NCBI GenBank assembly: GCA_030698885.1
Contig: JAUYLN010000019.1
Span: 62,001-126,000 of the forward strand
DNA length: 64,000 nt
Direction of reading: 5' to 3'
Source: a bacterium
Lineage (GTDB): Bacteria; Patescibacteriota; Minisyncoccia; 2-02-FULL-40-12; IGHO2-01-FULL-4-A
Shown: piece by piece, positions 62,412 through 64,000 of the stretch
Position numbering within the stretch: the first letter of the stretch is position 1
How the letters are laid out: every line of letters starts with the position of its first letter
Position numbers and translations under genes: made by a program
The notes under the pieces: model-generated
Seen by the model: the letters and a program-made list of their open reading frames with translations, nothing else
Databases searched by the model: none
Told to the model about the DNA's origin: nothing

Positions 62412-62789
62412 TTAAAAAATTAAGCCCAGTCCCTGGATAACAGAATAAGCCAGCAGTATCGGCCAGACTATCCATATCATCAGCAGCAATATAAAACCGA
62501 CAAAAACTATAACTTCCGCTATTATTCCCGAAAGTATTATGAGGACTCGGACAAAAGCAGCCAAGATTCTTATATAGATATCGGCAAAAAAATTACCGGC
62601 CATTGAGCCGAAAGTCCTGTCTCCGCCGACGTCAGACGGCTGGCGCCTGTGCCAGGGTGCAAAAAGAGTTTTCAGATGTCTGACAATCAAAAACCTGTGC
62701 CAAATAGAGCGGGCATAGTTAATCATGATACCCCAGATTTGACCCGGAGCAGCATAGTAATGCCAGATAAAATATTCAATCGCTAACAT
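62412..62789 (-). CDS. Membrane protein, unknown function
   Basis: ~125 aa from MLAIEYFIWHYY (62789), with two or three hydrophobic segments, the last (~75-115) very long. The RHLKTLFAPWHRRQPSD loop is distinctive. It precedes the membrane Clp gene on the same strand, so the two may work together. The start is chosen because TATAAT-like sequence lies 4-7 nt upstream (leaderless); the frame is open to 62882. Confidence 0.6.
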   Translation of the reverse strand: MLAIEYFIWHYYAAPGQIWGIMINYARSIWHRFLIVRHLKTLFAPWHRRQPSDVGGDRTFGSMAGNFFADIYIRILAAFVRVLIILSGIIAEVIVFVGFILLLMIWIVWPILLAYSVIQGLGLIF

Positions 62790-62886
62790 TAATATTATAA
62801 TATCATATTGCCGGCTATTTTTGACTATTACTGCAGGGCGTAGAGCTCGGGTTACTATCACATTGAGAGCCTCAAACGACAAGAGC

Positions 62887-62915
62887 TTGAACTCTGCGCT
62901 CCTTAGTACTATATT
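62887..62915 (+). promoter_or_regulatory. Promoter for the 62956 gene
   Basis: TTGAAC, 17-nt spacer, TATATT. Confidence 0.65.
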
Positions 62916-62955
62916 TTGAATAATCTTTAAAAAGTTTTAAATATGGAGAGACCGC

Positions 62956-63582
62956 ATGGAAGACCCCTCTGAAAATCCTGATTTTATTAATGGAATAGAT
63001 GAACTGACCGAAATGTTTACTGAATTCCTTGAAAAGAGGGAAGAAGAAATTAATGAAATTACTAAAGAGATATTATTGAAAACCGGATACAAGGTGGACA
63101 TAGCCATGGTCTATACATGGAACCCTGCGGAGCCGGATGATATTGAAGCTGTTACAACCGAAAAAAATAACGTATTGCCAAAAGAATTTGACCAAAAAGA
63201 TATTCAACTGCTGAAAGAAATGAATATCACGCTTGAAGATGAAGATCCTGCCCGGCCTGTCCCGGATAAAGAGCCCGGGCAAATCAATGCCAATAAGAAA
63301 ACCTCCCCATCTAAAATGCCTGAAATAAATCTGTCTGAGCTGGTTTCACAGCTTAGTATAAAAAAACGGGCCGGATTGATTTCACTTATTAATGCCGACC
63401 CCATCCTAAAAAAATACGAAATAAAGTTCAACAAGAACAGTGTTGCCATTAATAATAATTTTGCTTTTCTAAATGAACTTCAAAGAATAATAGACTTAGC
63501 GAAGCAGGATACAGAGCCCCGCCAGTCTGTTAAAATAATTTTGTCTACATTTTTAGCACAGTTAGGCTTAAATTCTGGATAA
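62956..63582 (+). CDS. Acidic protein, unknown function
   Basis: 208 aa, soluble, with an acidic helical N-terminal half (ELTEMFTEFLEKREEEINEI), a Pro/Lys linker (~100-120) and a helical C-terminal domain. No family recognised. GGAGAG lies before the ATG. It precedes a secreted protein gene by 11 bp, so they are probably co-transcribed. Confidence 0.6.
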   Translation: MEDPSENPDFINGIDELTEMFTEFLEKREEEINEITKEILLKTGYKVDIAMVYTWNPAEPDDIEAVTTEKNNVLPKEFDQKDIQLLKEMNITLEDEDPARPVPDKEPGQINANKKTSPSKMPEINLSELVSQLSIKKRAGLISLINADPILKKYEIKFNKNSVAINNNFAFLNELQRIIDLAKQDTEPRQSVKIILSTFLAQLGLNSG

Positions 63583-63593
63583 GGAGTTAAAAG

Positions 63594-64000
63594 ATGCTAA
63601 AGCTGATAACAGGTATACTGTTCTTAACACTCATAGCTTACGGTGCAAACCCCTTAGCGGGAAATAGGCGGCGGCTCATAGATTCAAACGAGCGGGCAGA
63701 TGCATTAAACATTAGCCAAATTTCAGATGAAAATATAAGCTACTTCAAAAGACATGACCTGGTAGTAAAAATTCCTGATAAAACTGCTTCGTTTTATCTA
63801 GACCCCGGGCATGTTCTAAAACAATTTAGATATGCGAGACCGTGGACTGTCGCATATCTGATAGAGCTGGCGAGCGAATACTACGCTCAATTTAATAAGC
63901 CCTTAAGGGTTACTTCGGCCCTAAGAACCGTTCAACATCAGAGACGCCTGATGAGAAGGAACAGAAATGCTTCGCCGGCTAAAGGCAGCTGGGCCTCGCT
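63594..64000 (+). CDS. Secreted protein, DUF5715/M15-like, 5' part
   Basis: At least 135 residues, cut by the window end. Signal peptide (1-23), then IPDKTASFYLDPGHVL and LRVTSALRTVQHQRRLMRR. The last stretch resembles the region before the zinc site in M15-like or DUF5715 proteins described from acidobacteria. GGAG precedes the ATG by 7 nt. The zinc ligands would lie beyond the window, so the call is tentative. Confidence 0.55.
   Translation, partial: MLKLITGILFLTLIAYGANPLAGNRRRLIDSNERADALNISQISDENISYFKRHDLVVKIPDKTASFYLDPGHVLKQFRYARPWTVAYLIELASEYYAQFNKPLRVTSALRTVQHQRRLMRRNRNASPAKGSWAS

Overview
The window looks like a piece of a Patescibacteria/CPR genome, most likely a parcubacterium. The evidence is a set of compact core genes, a minimal IF-2, rplK without a following rplA, a type IV pilus locus as the main surface machine, a membrane-anchored Clp ATPase, and dispersed short palindromes that invade even essential genes. 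TGA behaves as a stop codon, so the code is standard rather than the SR1/Gracilibacteria code. The taxonomic call is inference from gene content.

Layout. 1-4.6 kb: 3' end of an IMP dehydrogenase-family gene, pyrH, tRNA-Asp, a structured tRNA-like element, a queuosine-precursor transporter, a one-chain PheRS and a small NlpC/P60-like protein. 4.7-8.5 kb: gyrB, then secE-nusG-rplK. 8.9-18 kb: secreted and surface proteins, including two large repeat adhesins. 18-28.4 kb: type IV pilus locus (pilN/O-like, pilB, pilT, pilC, prepilin, pilD, minor pilins). 28.5-30.6 kb: ligA. 30.8-33.9 kb: a minus-strand operon of five unknown small genes, each preceded by a repeated two-hairpin leader, with its own promoter and terminator. 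34-40.3 kb: a coiled-coil/Cys protein, gatC-gatA, a membrane HEPN-like protein and a third adhesin. 40.4-49 kb: M16 peptidase, AI-2E-type permease, rsmI, metG, tatD, and a LeuRS carrying an in-frame Nudix domain. 49-55 kb: ECF sigma factor, HAD protein, yvcK, tsaC, glyA, folD. 55-64 kb: M48 protease and partner, a second tRNA-like element, tRNA-Leu, tRNA-Cys, rbfA, infB, clpC-like, and two secreted or unknown proteins.

How the genes work together. The pilus genes form one co-directional locus that could build and retract a pilus. The three adhesins share a PKD module and a Trp-Pro-Lys-type tail and were probably expanded by duplication. secE/nusG/rplK, infB/rbfA, gatCA, MetRS/LeuRS/PheRS, rsmI and tsaC form the translation core.

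Non-coding structure is the most distinctive aspect. There are stop-to-start palindromic intergenic repeats, a nested ~85-bp repeat, two tRNA-adjacent structured elements with compensatory changes, the covarying double-hairpin leaders of the cassette operon, and several core genes whose -10 box sits exactly 6 nt before the start codon, which implies leaderless mRNAs. Genes with strong Shine-Dalgarno sites are mostly accessory ones. All functional names come from motif recognition by eye; no database search was possible.
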